Part shown: positions 37,246 through 45,764 of the stretch, piece after piece | Layout of the letters: each line of letters starts with the position of its first letter | How positions within the stretch are numbered: position 1 is the stretch's first letter | Assembly (NCBI GenBank): GCA_964472315.1 | Contig: CAYYJS010000009.1 | Location: 20,415 to 84,414 of the forward strand | Reading direction: 5' to 3' | Source of the DNA: CAYYJS01 sp964472315 | GTDB lineage: Bacteria; Verrucomicrobiota; Kiritimatiellia; UBA8416 | DNA length: 64,000 nucleotides | The notes under the pieces: generated by a model | Databases searched by the model: none | What the model saw: only the letters and a program-made list of their open reading frames with translations | What the model was told of the DNA's origin: nothing | Program-made: the position numbers and the translations under genes

Positions 37246-38391
37246 TTACTCATCTACAGAGAATAGCTCGAAATAACTATGTTCATTCTCAACTACACCA
37301 AAGGCTTTAGCTTTCATGCAAACCTTCTGAGCCCAACTCGTATGCGGTTTGATTTCATTCATTTTATTAGCTGTTGAGCTTTTGATTACTCCTCCTGATG
37401 TTTTAAGAATCTGACACGCATCCGCGTATTCTTCTTGCGTCACGGCCATAAGCGCATTGACATACTTGATGTGGGTGGGATGTATAACCGTTCTTCCGAT
37501 GAATCCATTGGCTTTATCCATGATGACTTCACGCAGAAGACCGTCTACCTCGTTATTAACGATGGGTTGCCGCTTCAATACACTGTCTTCGATGTTGTGC
37601 TTCGGCAATGTTGTAAACATCATGGCTTTGCTCTGCCTGAAATATTCCCACACCGGACCAGCAACCACATACTCATTATTGCGGGTAAAGATGTTCAGGA
37701 TGTCACAGAGGGCTTCCCTGACTGTCATGATGTCGTATATGGTGTAATCAACGCCGCGCCGCACACCGAAACAAGACGAAATGTCGGTCGCCCCGACGCG
37801 CACCTGCAACACATAATCGTAGTACTTGTTGAGGATGGCCTTCATTGACATAAGCTCGCCGACACGCGTTTCCGTGAATGCCACCGACGCATCCTCAATG
37901 ATAGGCATGCCATAAAGGATTTCACCAAATCGTTCATTCAAGGTCTTCAAGTGCCGGAAATAGTCATCGCCATTCGAAGAGGTGAACTTTGGGAAATTGA
38001 TGCCCGTCAACACCTTGAGATGATGCGGGGTGAGCCTTTCAGAGAAAGCCTTGAATTGCTCAAGCGACCGGACTCTGATGAAGATCAACGGTAAACGATC
38101 ATAGGTGATGGCACCATCATCCAGCGCACGGCTGAGCGTTTCAAGGACATTGAGCGTATTCTCTTCGGCCGCCGGAACGTCTTCCTCGGAGCATGCATCT
38201 TCAAAACAGAACACAAGAGAAGTTAGGCCAGGCATTGCATTCGATAAAATCTTTGGTGCAAAATCCTTGTTGCCTGGCATATACATGGTTGCACCCAGAC
38301 AATACTGAAGCAGACTCTTCTCTGTGTACTTGTTGAAGTCCAGCGGCTTCTCTACGAACGTGAAATTCGGATTGTACTTGTGGTGTATCAA
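37246..38391 (-). CDS. HpcH/HpaI-CitE-like C-C bond lyase (TIM barrel)
   Basis: 381 residues. Starts at TTG 38389-38391 with AGAGG six bases upstream. Motifs: GATMYMPGN, LVFCFEDACSEED, PIIEDASVAFTETR, QVRVGATDISSCFGVRRG, TIYDIMTVREALCDI, VAGPVWEYF. These resemble the citrate-lyase-beta-like lyases associated with tellurium-resistance metabolic clusters (PF15617 type) rather than true CitE. Predicted Mg-dependent aldol-type chemistry on a 2-oxo acid or CoA ester. 27 bases after the U32-like gene. Confidence 0.8.
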   Translation of the reverse strand: MIHHKYNPNFTFVEKPLDFNKYTEKSLLQYCLGATMYMPGNKDFAPKILSNAMPGLTSLVFCFEDACSEEDVPAAEENTLNVLETLSRALDDGAITYDRLPLIFIRVRSLEQFKAFSERLTPHHLKVLTGINFPKFTSSNGDDYFRHLKTLNERFGEILYGMPIIEDASVAFTETRVGELMSMKAILNKYYDYVLQVRVGATDISSCFGVRRGVDYTIYDIMTVREALCDILNIFTRNNEYVVAGPVWEYFRQSKAMMFTTLPKHNIEDSVLKRQPIVNNEVDGLLREVIMDKANGFIGRTVIHPTHIKYVNALMAVTQEEYADACQILKTSGGVIKSSTANKMNEIKPHTSWAQKVCMKAKAFGVVENEHSYFELFSVDE

Positions 38392-38418
38392 TATCGCCTC
38401 TCGCTTGCCTCGTTGAAC

Positions 38419-39312
38419 TCAGTTGATGGAACCTTTCGCAGAACAAACCGCATCGGGGAAATATTCGTCAATGACCCTTTGGACCAGGACGATTTGCTTC
38501 GCTCTCTTCTTGGCGTCATCATTCGTGGTTTCCCAGCTATGCGTTTTCGCCACCGAGCCGCCTGTCTTCAAGTAGATCGGAGCGGCAATACGGATCATCT
38601 CCGGAACCTCATAATGCCGAATGAAGCCGCCGGACGATTCAGGATTCTCCGTATGGATGTCGATAGGTATATCAATCGCCTGCCGGATAGCAGCAAGCAT
38701 CTGCAACTGAATATCGCGCACGGGGTTGACAGAATTGGCGCCAATATCCTCCAGCAATTTTGCGGAGCATGGATTACCAAACCCGGTGTGCGCTGACACT
38801 TTGAACCTGCAATCCGCTGGTATCTCGTCCGCTTTGCGAAACTTGTCCAGCACCCACAGGCAGCCCTCGTCGTAAACAAGGAAGTACCGGCAGCCGAGGC
38901 GAGCCGCCCTTTTCACATCCTCGATAGCCCGTACGATCTGTTCCTGACCACGCAAGCGATAACCCATTCTCTGTCCCTCTTCCGTGTGGACGGATGCACT
39001 TGTGTCGGTTGTTGCCCGGGGACCGATGGCGAGGATAAGGTCAACCTGCCAGTTTACGGCCAGTTCAACCATGGCTGAGATTTCGGCATCCGTGAGCATC
39101 ATGATGCCTTTCGTTTGCGTGACCCGATGGATGGCTATGCCATAGCCATCAAGTGTTTCAAGCAGTGACTTCATGGCGCCTGGTCCCTGAATGCCAGGCA
39201 CTTCGAATCGATACTGCGCGTTGTCTGGGAAACGCTTTTGGGAGGATGGGAGGTCGTATGCGTCTCCTTTTGGCAGTCCTAACTGTGCGAGAAAGTCACG
39301 AGTCTTATTCAT
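38419..39312 (-). CDS. TIM-barrel protein, peptidase-U32-like
   Basis: 297 residues. Conserved-looking segments: FEVPGIQGPGAMKSLLETL, KGIMMLTDAEISAMVELA, LAIGPRATTD, YFLVYDEGCLWVLDK, SAHTGFGNPCSAKLLEDIGA, VNPVRDIQLQMLAAIR, PIDIHTENPESSGGFIRHYE. The pattern fits a beta/alpha barrel related to U32 proteins; I do not know a specific reaction. Its start overlaps the end of the decarboxylase gene by eight bases, and AGAGG precedes the ATG, so the two are probably co-translated and act in one pathway. Confidence 0.6.
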   Translation of the reverse strand: MNKTRDFLAQLGLPKGDAYDLPSSQKRFPDNAQYRFEVPGIQGPGAMKSLLETLDGYGIAIHRVTQTKGIMMLTDAEISAMVELAVNWQVDLILAIGPRATTDTSASVHTEEGQRMGYRLRGQEQIVRAIEDVKRAARLGCRYFLVYDEGCLWVLDKFRKADEIPADCRFKVSAHTGFGNPCSAKLLEDIGANSVNPVRDIQLQMLAAIRQAIDIPIDIHTENPESSGGFIRHYEVPEMIRIAAPIYLKTGGSVAKTHSWETTNDDAKKRAKQIVLVQRVIDEYFPDAVCSAKGSIN

Positions 39313-40453
39313 TTGCGGTAGCCTCTCTTATGATGTTTCGATACATGAAATCGGTCTTCAGTTGACGACTGTTGTCTATGTCCAATGGTGGCAATCCGGA
39401 ACGTATACCTTTGCGTATCCTGACGTCGATAAAAGATGCCGTTTTTCCATCCGCAAATTCACTTAGTGCCTTGATCAGTGAATTTTCATTTTCAACAACC
39501 TGGGCGCGGTAACCGCTGCCCTGCGCTATCTTCGTAAAGTCAACGCGGTGTCCGGCAGACGGCTGCCCTCCTACGGATTCATGCACACCGTTATTTAAAA
39601 TAATGTGGAGGAAATTAGACATGTCGTACATGCTGACAGTCGTCAATGCGCCGAGATGCATAATCGCCGCCGCATCGCCATCCAGGCAAACAACGAGTCT
39701 GTCTTTGAGCGCCTGCGCAAGCCCCATGGAAACAGATGAGGCGTGTCCCATGGAGCCGACGTTCAGCAAATCGCAATCATGCTTCTCGCGTCTTGACTCC
39801 CTGAGATGGTATAGTTCCCGTGCCGCTCTGCCCGTGGTGGCGACGAAAATCGAGTCCTTCGGAGTGTTATCCAAAATGACTTCAATCGCATTTTCACGGC
39901 TCATCGGATAACTATCGTCCACAAGAGCTTTTTTCTTTTTTTCCGCAAATATGCCTTTTCGAGCTATCAGGGCTGTCGGTATGCCTGACTCTTTCGCCGT
40001 CCGAACCGCCCATGCCACCGTTTCCTCAATACAGGCGTTATCGTCCTTTACAACAACATACGGGATTTCAAGCATATCCAGAAGTTTGGTTGTAATCTGC
40101 CCTTGCGTCTCATGTTGCACATGGTCCTTGACGGAGGGACCGCCACGCCAGCCTATCAGCAGGACCATCGGAACGGAATATACATGCTTATCTACCAGCG
40201 ATACCAACGGATTCAGCGCGTTCCCCATACCTGAGTTCTGCATGTAGACAAGCGGCACGGTGCCGGTTGCAAAATGATATCCGGTCGCCAATCCGATGGC
40301 ATTGCCTTCATTGGCGGCAATGATGTGCCTGGATGACGATACATTGTTTGTAAGGTATGTGCAAAAAGCGTTCAAATACGAATCGGGAACGCCGGTAAAG
40401 AACCCCACGCCTTGATCGCTGAGTGCCTTGAAGAACGATTGCTGGTCGATCAC
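39305..40453 (-). CDS. Phosphonopyruvate-decarboxylase-like ThDP enzyme (AepY/Ppd family)
   Basis: 382 residues, GTG start with GGAGG at good spacing. ThDP features: catalytic Glu in IAANEGNAIGLATGYH, the Ppd-specific VYMQNSGMGNALNPL, and the ThDP/Mg motif CLDGDAAAIMHLGALTT...NNGVHESVGGQPS. That ending is characteristic of phosphonopyruvate decarboxylases (phosphonopyruvate to phosphonoacetaldehyde) and fused sulfopyruvate decarboxylases. No PEP mutase is encoded in the window, so the substrate could be phosphonopyruvate made elsewhere, sulfopyruvate or another 3-substituted pyruvate. An aldehyde reductase gene lies 11 bases upstream. Confidence 0.88.
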   Translation of the reverse strand: MIDQQSFFKALSDQGVGFFTGVPDSYLNAFCTYLTNNVSSSRHIIAANEGNAIGLATGYHFATGTVPLVYMQNSGMGNALNPLVSLVDKHVYSVPMVLLIGWRGGPSVKDHVQHETQGQITTKLLDMLEIPYVVVKDDNACIEETVAWAVRTAKESGIPTALIARKGIFAEKKKKALVDDSYPMSRENAIEVILDNTPKDSIFVATTGRAARELYHLRESRREKHDCDLLNVGSMGHASSVSMGLAQALKDRLVVCLDGDAAAIMHLGALTTVSMYDMSNFLHIILNNGVHESVGGQPSAGHRVDFTKIAQGSGYRAQVVENENSLIKALSEFADGKTASFIDVRIRKGIRSGLPPLDIDNSRQLKTDFMYRNIIREATANE

Positions 40454-40464
40454 AGCAAAACCTC

Positions 40465-41418
40465 CTACCCCTTGTAATATGTGAAATACGCCGGTGAATC
40501 AGCCTTGCTGACAGACCATGCTGTTTCAAATACGCCAGCCACATCGCCCGGCAACGCACCTTTTTCAAGCGCTGCAAGATTCTGTTGAAGCTGCGCTAAG
40601 CTTGAAGCCCCGATAATAATAGAATCGCCCCTAGATTGAGACAGCTTCGAGTGATATGCAAGCCATCGCAAGGCGGCTTCAGCCATCGGGACGTCGTGCC
40701 GCGCACATGCTTCCCCGATGATTCCGACCGCATCAAAGAAGGACTCTTTCCAATACCTCCCCTGGTAATTCTTTCTTAATGCAAATCGCCCGTCCCGCGG
40801 TTTGTCATCAACCGTTCGATATTTGCCCGTCAAAAGACCTCCGGCAAGCGGGTTATACGCATAAAAACGCATCTGGAAGGCATCCAGTGCATCGAACAGT
40901 TCCGTTTCCGCGTTCCGCGTCAAGGCGTTGTAAACCCCCTCGTACACCGTTGGCAGCACCCACCCGTGCGCCTTGCACTTGTGATACACATCAGCCACCA
41001 TCCAGGCGGGGAAATTACTCAATCCAAGCTCGACAAACTGTCCCGACCGGTATGCTTCATCACACGCTTCAAGCGCACTTTCCACCGGTGTGGCAGGATC
41101 GGGGAAATGCAGATACAGGATGTCTGCCGTTTCAGTATTCATTCGTTGCAGCGATTCCGGCAACTGCTTCCTGACGGCGGCACCGTCCAGCCTGCCTGAA
41201 ATCCTCGGATTCACTTTCGTTGCAATCCTGAACTGCTCCCTGCCCAGTTTGCTGATGATTTGGCCGAGTATTTTTTCACACTCGCCCTCGTTATAAACGT
41301 AGGCTGCGTCCAACTCGTGGTATCCCTGGCCTAGAAAATACCGGACCATCTCCATCGACTCATCCAGGAAATTCTGCTGCCCGAACGTCATTGTACCTAG
41401 TACTAGATTGACCCCCAT
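40465..41418 (-). CDS. Aldo/keto reductase (AKR7-like)
   Basis: 317 residues from ATG 41416-41418 (GGAGGGAAG upstream). Catalytic tetrad residues visible: Asp and Tyr in ELDAAYVYNEGECE, Lys in IATKVNP, His in ILYLHFPDP. NADPH-binding end IIIGASSLAQLQQNL. Closest in pattern to AKR7 aflatoxin-aldehyde/succinic-semialdehyde reductases, which reduce small acidic aldehydes. Next to the decarboxylase gene, the natural inference is reduction of its aldehyde product, e.g. phosphonoacetaldehyde to 2-hydroxyethylphosphonate or sulfoacetaldehyde to isethionate. Confidence 0.9.
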   Translation of the reverse strand: MGVNLVLGTMTFGQQNFLDESMEMVRYFLGQGYHELDAAYVYNEGECEKILGQIISKLGREQFRIATKVNPRISGRLDGAAVRKQLPESLQRMNTETADILYLHFPDPATPVESALEACDEAYRSGQFVELGLSNFPAWMVADVYHKCKAHGWVLPTVYEGVYNALTRNAETELFDALDAFQMRFYAYNPLAGGLLTGKYRTVDDKPRDGRFALRKNYQGRYWKESFFDAVGIIGEACARHDVPMAEAALRWLAYHSKLSQSRGDSIIIGASSLAQLQQNLAALEKGALPGDVAGVFETAWSVSKADSPAYFTYYKG

Positions 41419-41442
41419 TTGTCTTCCCTCCGATTTCAAGAA

Positions 41443-42801
41443 CTAATTCATCGTCCCGTGAATGATACCGCGCATCTCATCGAATCGGTTTTCCATATCC
41501 ATAACCGCATCAAATATCTCAATCGCCTCTTCCTCAGACCGCCCGCTGAACAGCGTGAGTGCGACAAATTTTCCCTTTACTTCATCGACGGACATCGGGT
41601 TCTCCGGTTCGCCCTTCGGATAATCAACCGTTTCGGAGAAAACCGTCCCGGCGGTCGTGGTAACGTCAACGCAAGCCGTCTGTTTACCTGGAAAGTGCGC
41701 TGACATTTCCGAATCCGCCTCGACCGTGACTTTCCGTGTCAGATCCAGTATCACGGCATCCGTGACGCTGTCAAACTCGAACTCTTGCATTCCTGCCTTT
41801 CCCCGACATATTGCAACAGCCACACTGTAAGGTATACTCATCTTCGCCGAGCCACATCCGGCGATTTCTGTATGATCGTGCTTGTTGACCGCAAGCGAAT
41901 AGGTCCTGACCTTGATGCCCTTGACTTGATCCGTTGAGTTAATACCATATTTCTGCCGTATAGCAAGCGCAGCCTCAATAGAAGGGTGACAATAGCGACA
42001 AGCGGCGTAAGGCTTGATGTAGGCCTTTTCAATCGCATAGGTGCCGTTCAACAAGGGCGATTTGAGTTCAACGGCATCGTCGCCGTGCATCATTTGCAAA
42101 AATCCCCTGTCGCCGGAAAGAACATCGTCGGGGCCCGCATATCCCGCTCTTCCCATTTTCGCGGCCATATAACCCATGAGAGCTGCTTTTGCGACATTGT
42201 ACGGTTTCAATTCCGACCCTTCCTCGAGTACTTTGAGTGTACCTGTCGCCGATACGGCCGCCGCAGAAAACGCATCCCTGCGCTGCTGCGTCGTAAAGTC
42301 CAATGCTTCCGCTATGGCGAGGGAAATGCCTAGCGTGCCGCAGGTTCCAGTGGCGTGATAGCCGAGTTGCTTGTGTTTCGGCTGGATTGACATGGCCATC
42401 GTGAAGGAGGCCTCATAGCCGATGAGAGCCGCCAGCATGAACTTGTCAGCCGGAATGTGATACCGCTGCGCAATTGGCAGCAACACAGAGAAGATCGGCG
42501 ATCCCAGATGGATAATGCCCGCGTTAGTGCCGTCGTCAAAATCAAGCGTATGGGCGGAGAGCCCGTTATAAAAAACAGCACTCTCCATCGAGATCTCTTT
42601 ATCGATACCTATCACAGGAGCGTTTCCTGCGTCCGCTTCCGCGATCATCCCGGACAGTTTATCGCCCTGGGCCTTAACGCCGGCAAGCGTAACGCCGATA
42701 TAGTCCAATAGTGCCAATTTGAACCGTAGCTTGACGGAATCAGGTATCGGCTTTCGTGAAAAATCGTGCATACACTGGAGAAACAGATTCGTTTTATTCA
42801 T
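41443..42801 (-). CDS. MmgE/PrpD-family enzyme
   Basis: 452 residues from ATG 42799-42801 (a TTG eight codons earlier is less likely). Family features: DYIGVTLAG, SAHTLDFDDGTNAG, the GYHATGTCGTLG segment, KPYNVAKAALMGYMAA, and IKPYAACRYCHPSIEAAL. The family includes 2-methylcitrate dehydratase, cis-aconitate decarboxylase and iminodisuccinate epimerase. With a PcaB-like C-N/C-C lyase in the same operon, tricarboxylate- or aminopolycarboxylate-type chemistry is plausible (inference). Confidence 0.9.
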   Translation of the reverse strand: MNKTNLFLQCMHDFSRKPIPDSVKLRFKLALLDYIGVTLAGVKAQGDKLSGMIAEADAGNAPVIGIDKEISMESAVFYNGLSAHTLDFDDGTNAGIIHLGSPIFSVLLPIAQRYHIPADKFMLAALIGYEASFTMAMSIQPKHKQLGYHATGTCGTLGISLAIAEALDFTTQQRRDAFSAAAVSATGTLKVLEEGSELKPYNVAKAALMGYMAAKMGRAGYAGPDDVLSGDRGFLQMMHGDDAVELKSPLLNGTYAIEKAYIKPYAACRYCHPSIEAALAIRQKYGINSTDQVKGIKVRTYSLAVNKHDHTEIAGCGSAKMSIPYSVAVAICRGKAGMQEFEFDSVTDAVILDLTRKVTVEADSEMSAHFPGKQTACVDVTTTAGTVFSETVDYPKGEPENPMSVDEVKGKFVALTLFSGRSEEEAIEIFDAVMDMENRFDEMRGIIHGTMN

Positions 42802-42855
42802 TATAGCTTTCGCGGCGGGATTCAATAAAGAAGCATAGTCACTGGAAACCGATTT

Positions 42856-44208
42856 TCAGATTTCTTTCACAGATACAACGGCACTCATCTCATTCTCCGA
42901 TTCCGGTTTGACAATAGCAATCTTTTGCCGCCTGGTCAATCGGCCATATACATTCTCGCCGATCACGCTGACATACCAGGTTCCTGCGTCACGAATCAGA
43001 TCTGCGGGAACGGTTACGCGCCCGCTGCGTCGGTCCTGATCGGTGAGCCACACAAAGTGGCAGTTCCAGTCGGGGGGGCGGGGATGTATCAGCCGCACCG
43101 CAATGACGTCCAGGTTGCTGGCGGTGAACGTGATCTCCCACGGTTTGCCTGGCGTTGGTGATTCGGGTGGCATGCCGAAGTCCAGATCGCACACGGAAAA
43201 CTCACACGCTTGACTCTGGGAACCGTCGCTCATGACACAGTAAGCCGAGTAATTGCCATAGTCGCTGAACAGGCGTTCGACCATGCCCCCGCCAGGCAAG
43301 GCAATCTTTTCGATGATCGCATCACCGCGTTTGACGACGAGCGATTGGACGCCCTGAGCGTCCTTGTCCATGACGTTGAACTTAACGGTCTGTTTGCTGA
43401 AATAGGGAACCCAGTCTCCACGGTCAAGCAGCAGAACGCGATTGATGGCATGTGTTGCCGCATCCTCGTCGTAATTCGGGAACAGGAACGAATCAGCCCT
43501 GTTCTGCTCGCGCCAGGCATCAAGGTCGGTAACCCGATACAATTTGCGATTTCTGAACAACATATGGAAATCAAAGTTCGCGACCGTTCGAAGCAGGTTT
43601 CGAGTGGTCGGGGCATGGCTATCCGCAACTCTGACGGCAATCACATTATCGCCATCTCGTTCGACAGCCGTCACGAGTTCCACATGGGATCCTCCCCCAA
43701 GCATTGCTGGCGGTGTGTATATAATATCGCCCGGTTCGGCAGCCTGTGCCGACTGAGGGGCAACAAGAACGACACCGTTGCGGAACCTTGGGTCATGATG
43801 CGAACTTCGATAGGGAAGCGCGCACTGCAAACCATAGCTGGTGAATGTCGAGCAGACCATGCCGTAATAGGGGGCGGCGTTATGCACCTTGCCATGAAGC
43901 TTCTCGGTGTACAGGACGCTTTGAGGGTTTTCAACAGCAGCCAGGAACGTCTTCAGGTAGATATCGAAACCGATACATCGTCCCACCGTACTGACACTTG
44001 AATAAGGGACTCCCGTGTACTCGGTTCCTTCCTTGAAGTATCCGCCACTTCGATTCGGCATGCTGCCGGCAACCGGTGTCCACTTCACGTGCGACATGAC
44101 GCGGGCATGCTCGACCGCCTGCGCTTGCCACGCAACCGGTTGCTGCGCGTATGCCGGTATTGCCGAAAAACCGACGAGCACATGAAGACACCACCACTTT
44201 GTTTTCAC
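42856..44208 (-). CDS. Exported NlpC/P60- or CHAP-like protein with Ig-like C-terminus
   Basis: 450 residues. GTG 44206-44208 is chosen: AAAGGT upstream and a good signal peptide follows (KTKWWCLHVLVGFSAIPAYA). The middle has a papain-fold hydrolase pattern: Cys in YYGMVCSTFTSYGLQ, the Pro/Gly turn AEPGDIIYTPP, His in GGGSHVELVTAVERDGDN. Residues ~250-440 are beta-rich, probably Ig-like. A periplasmic hydrolase encoded inside a Wzx/Wzy operon is unusual; it might trim peptide-like or amide-linked parts of the exported polymer. The assignment rests on motif spacing only. Confidence 0.65.
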   Translation of the reverse strand: MKTKWWCLHVLVGFSAIPAYAQQPVAWQAQAVEHARVMSHVKWTPVAGSMPNRSGGYFKEGTEYTGVPYSSVSTVGRCIGFDIYLKTFLAAVENPQSVLYTEKLHGKVHNAAPYYGMVCSTFTSYGLQCALPYRSSHHDPRFRNGVVLVAPQSAQAAEPGDIIYTPPAMLGGGSHVELVTAVERDGDNVIAVRVADSHAPTTRNLLRTVANFDFHMLFRNRKLYRVTDLDAWREQNRADSFLFPNYDEDAATHAINRVLLLDRGDWVPYFSKQTVKFNVMDKDAQGVQSLVVKRGDAIIEKIALPGGGMVERLFSDYGNYSAYCVMSDGSQSQACEFSVCDLDFGMPPESPTPGKPWEITFTASNLDVIAVRLIHPRPPDWNCHFVWLTDQDRRSGRVTVPADLIRDAGTWYVSVIGENVYGRLTRRQKIAIVKPESENEMSAVVSVKEI

Positions 44209-44299
44209 CGGCAACTTACCTTTCTAACCCTTTCACAGCAGCACGTTTCAAGCGAATATGCATCGTAATATCGCTATCATTAATCATGGAATATCCCCA

Positions 44300-45712
44300 T
44301 TAGCTTGCTCTCGTAATCTTCACTTTTGCAAGCAATTCAGTTATAAAGCGCATCAGGCACTTTCGCTTGATTAAAAGGATTGCACCAACCGGGATTAACG
44401 CGATAGCAAAGGAGAATCTGGCGTCCTGTATGATGACGATCGCTTCGAGCAGCAAAAGCAGGAAACAAGTTATGTTTGCCCTTAAATCCAGATCGAACTT
44501 CATTATTTTCCTTGTATCGATCAAACAAAATACGAGTACCGTCAGATGTCCGGAAAGTGTGGCGATGGAGGCTCCCTGGATTCCATAATAGTGAATAAGA
44601 ACGAAGCTCGCCGCCGTGCAAACAAGGGCACCCAAGAGTGACGCAACAATAATATTCCTCGTTCTTTTCGATGACGTGTATACGGACATCATAAATTCAG
44701 CAAGTTTGTATGAACTGACTGCAATGATTAAAAGAGGCGCAAACTTCCAAGCAACAAAAAAGTCTTTAGCAAAAAGGATGGTGCCGATCAATTTTGAAAG
44801 GAGTATTAATACTGCTGCCAGGCAAAAGCAAAACATGGAATACAAATCAAAAACGTTCTTGAAGAACTTCTTTGATTCGTTCGAACCGAAATCCTCAACA
44901 GCGGAGATTCTCCATGCACTCGTGAAAATCATCCCAAAAGTCATAACTATAGTGGGAATCTTATAGGATACAGCGAATAGACCGGTTGCCGAATACCCAA
45001 CCAGAAAGATCAAAACATACCGCGTCGCGTAATTGCATATCCACCAATTAATTGAATTCATTACTAGCGGAGCGGAGTATCCAATCATTTTTCTAGTTAG
45101 TTCGAGATCCTTAGTCTGCGGTACTCTGTAGTACTGCCACAATGACCCTGCGAACAGCAGATAAACGTCCGCCATGGCATAGGAAAGAATATATGACAGG
45201 AAATACCCTTGCACCCCCATCTTTAATACCAACAAAAACAGAATATTGAAGCCTACGGCGAACGCTGTCGTCACGATCCCGCTTATTGCGAATATTTTAA
45301 CTCGTTCTATCCCCCTGCAGAAATAGCTCAGGAATTGATATAAAGCATGTGTCAGAAATAACGCAATAAACTGCCAATAATAGTGTTTTATGACATCAAA
45401 AAGCCTGAGCGCTGGAGATAATGCCATCAGCGCAGCGAATCCAACCACCATCACATTCAGACCAACTGAAAACACCTCTCTCTTGTCCATGGATTCATCT
45501 AAGGCATACCTCATCACTCCTTCATAAATCATCATCAGGAATATCGGCATCGTTAAAAGCGTAAATAGTGTTACAGTATCGGCTACACCATATTCCTCGG
45601 TCGAAAGTACCGCCGTATAAAGCGGTACAAGAAGAAACACAAGCAACTTTGAGGCAATGCTGCCCATTCCAATAAGGCCTATGTTTTTCCCAAGTTTTGC
45701 ATATTTACTCAA
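44300..45712 (-). CDS. Wzx-type polysaccharide flippase
   Basis: 470 residues, about 12-14 membrane helices, opening GKNIGLIGMGSIASKLLVFLL with the flippase pattern VPLYTAVLSTEEYGVADTV. It moves undecaprenyl-linked repeat units across the inner membrane. TTG start at 45712 with weak SD. Clearly AT-richer than the flanking housekeeping genes, as expected for transferred glycan genes. Follows the polymerase gene by 52 bases. Confidence 0.93.
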   Translation of the reverse strand: MSKYAKLGKNIGLIGMGSIASKLLVFLLVPLYTAVLSTEEYGVADTVTLFTLLTMPIFLMMIYEGVMRYALDESMDKREVFSVGLNVMVVGFAALMALSPALRLFDVIKHYYWQFIALFLTHALYQFLSYFCRGIERVKIFAISGIVTTAFAVGFNILFLLVLKMGVQGYFLSYILSYAMADVYLLFAGSLWQYYRVPQTKDLELTRKMIGYSAPLVMNSINWWICNYATRYVLIFLVGYSATGLFAVSYKIPTIVMTFGMIFTSAWRISAVEDFGSNESKKFFKNVFDLYSMFCFCLAAVLILLSKLIGTILFAKDFFVAWKFAPLLIIAVSSYKLAEFMMSVYTSSKRTRNIIVASLLGALVCTAASFVLIHYYGIQGASIATLSGHLTVLVFCLIDTRKIMKFDLDLRANITCFLLLLLEAIVIIQDARFSFAIALIPVGAILLIKRKCLMRFITELLAKVKITRAS

Positions 45713-45764
45713 GGCACACTCTTCTTTCAGACGGGTTACTCATATGTTCGTGAGCTGAAATAGA

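Noticed and set aside
39305..40453. Complete phosphonate biosynthesis cluster
   Set aside because: No PEP mutase, aminotransferase of AepZ type or cytidylyltransferase is present, so only a phosphonate/sulfonate link is claimed, as a hypothesis.
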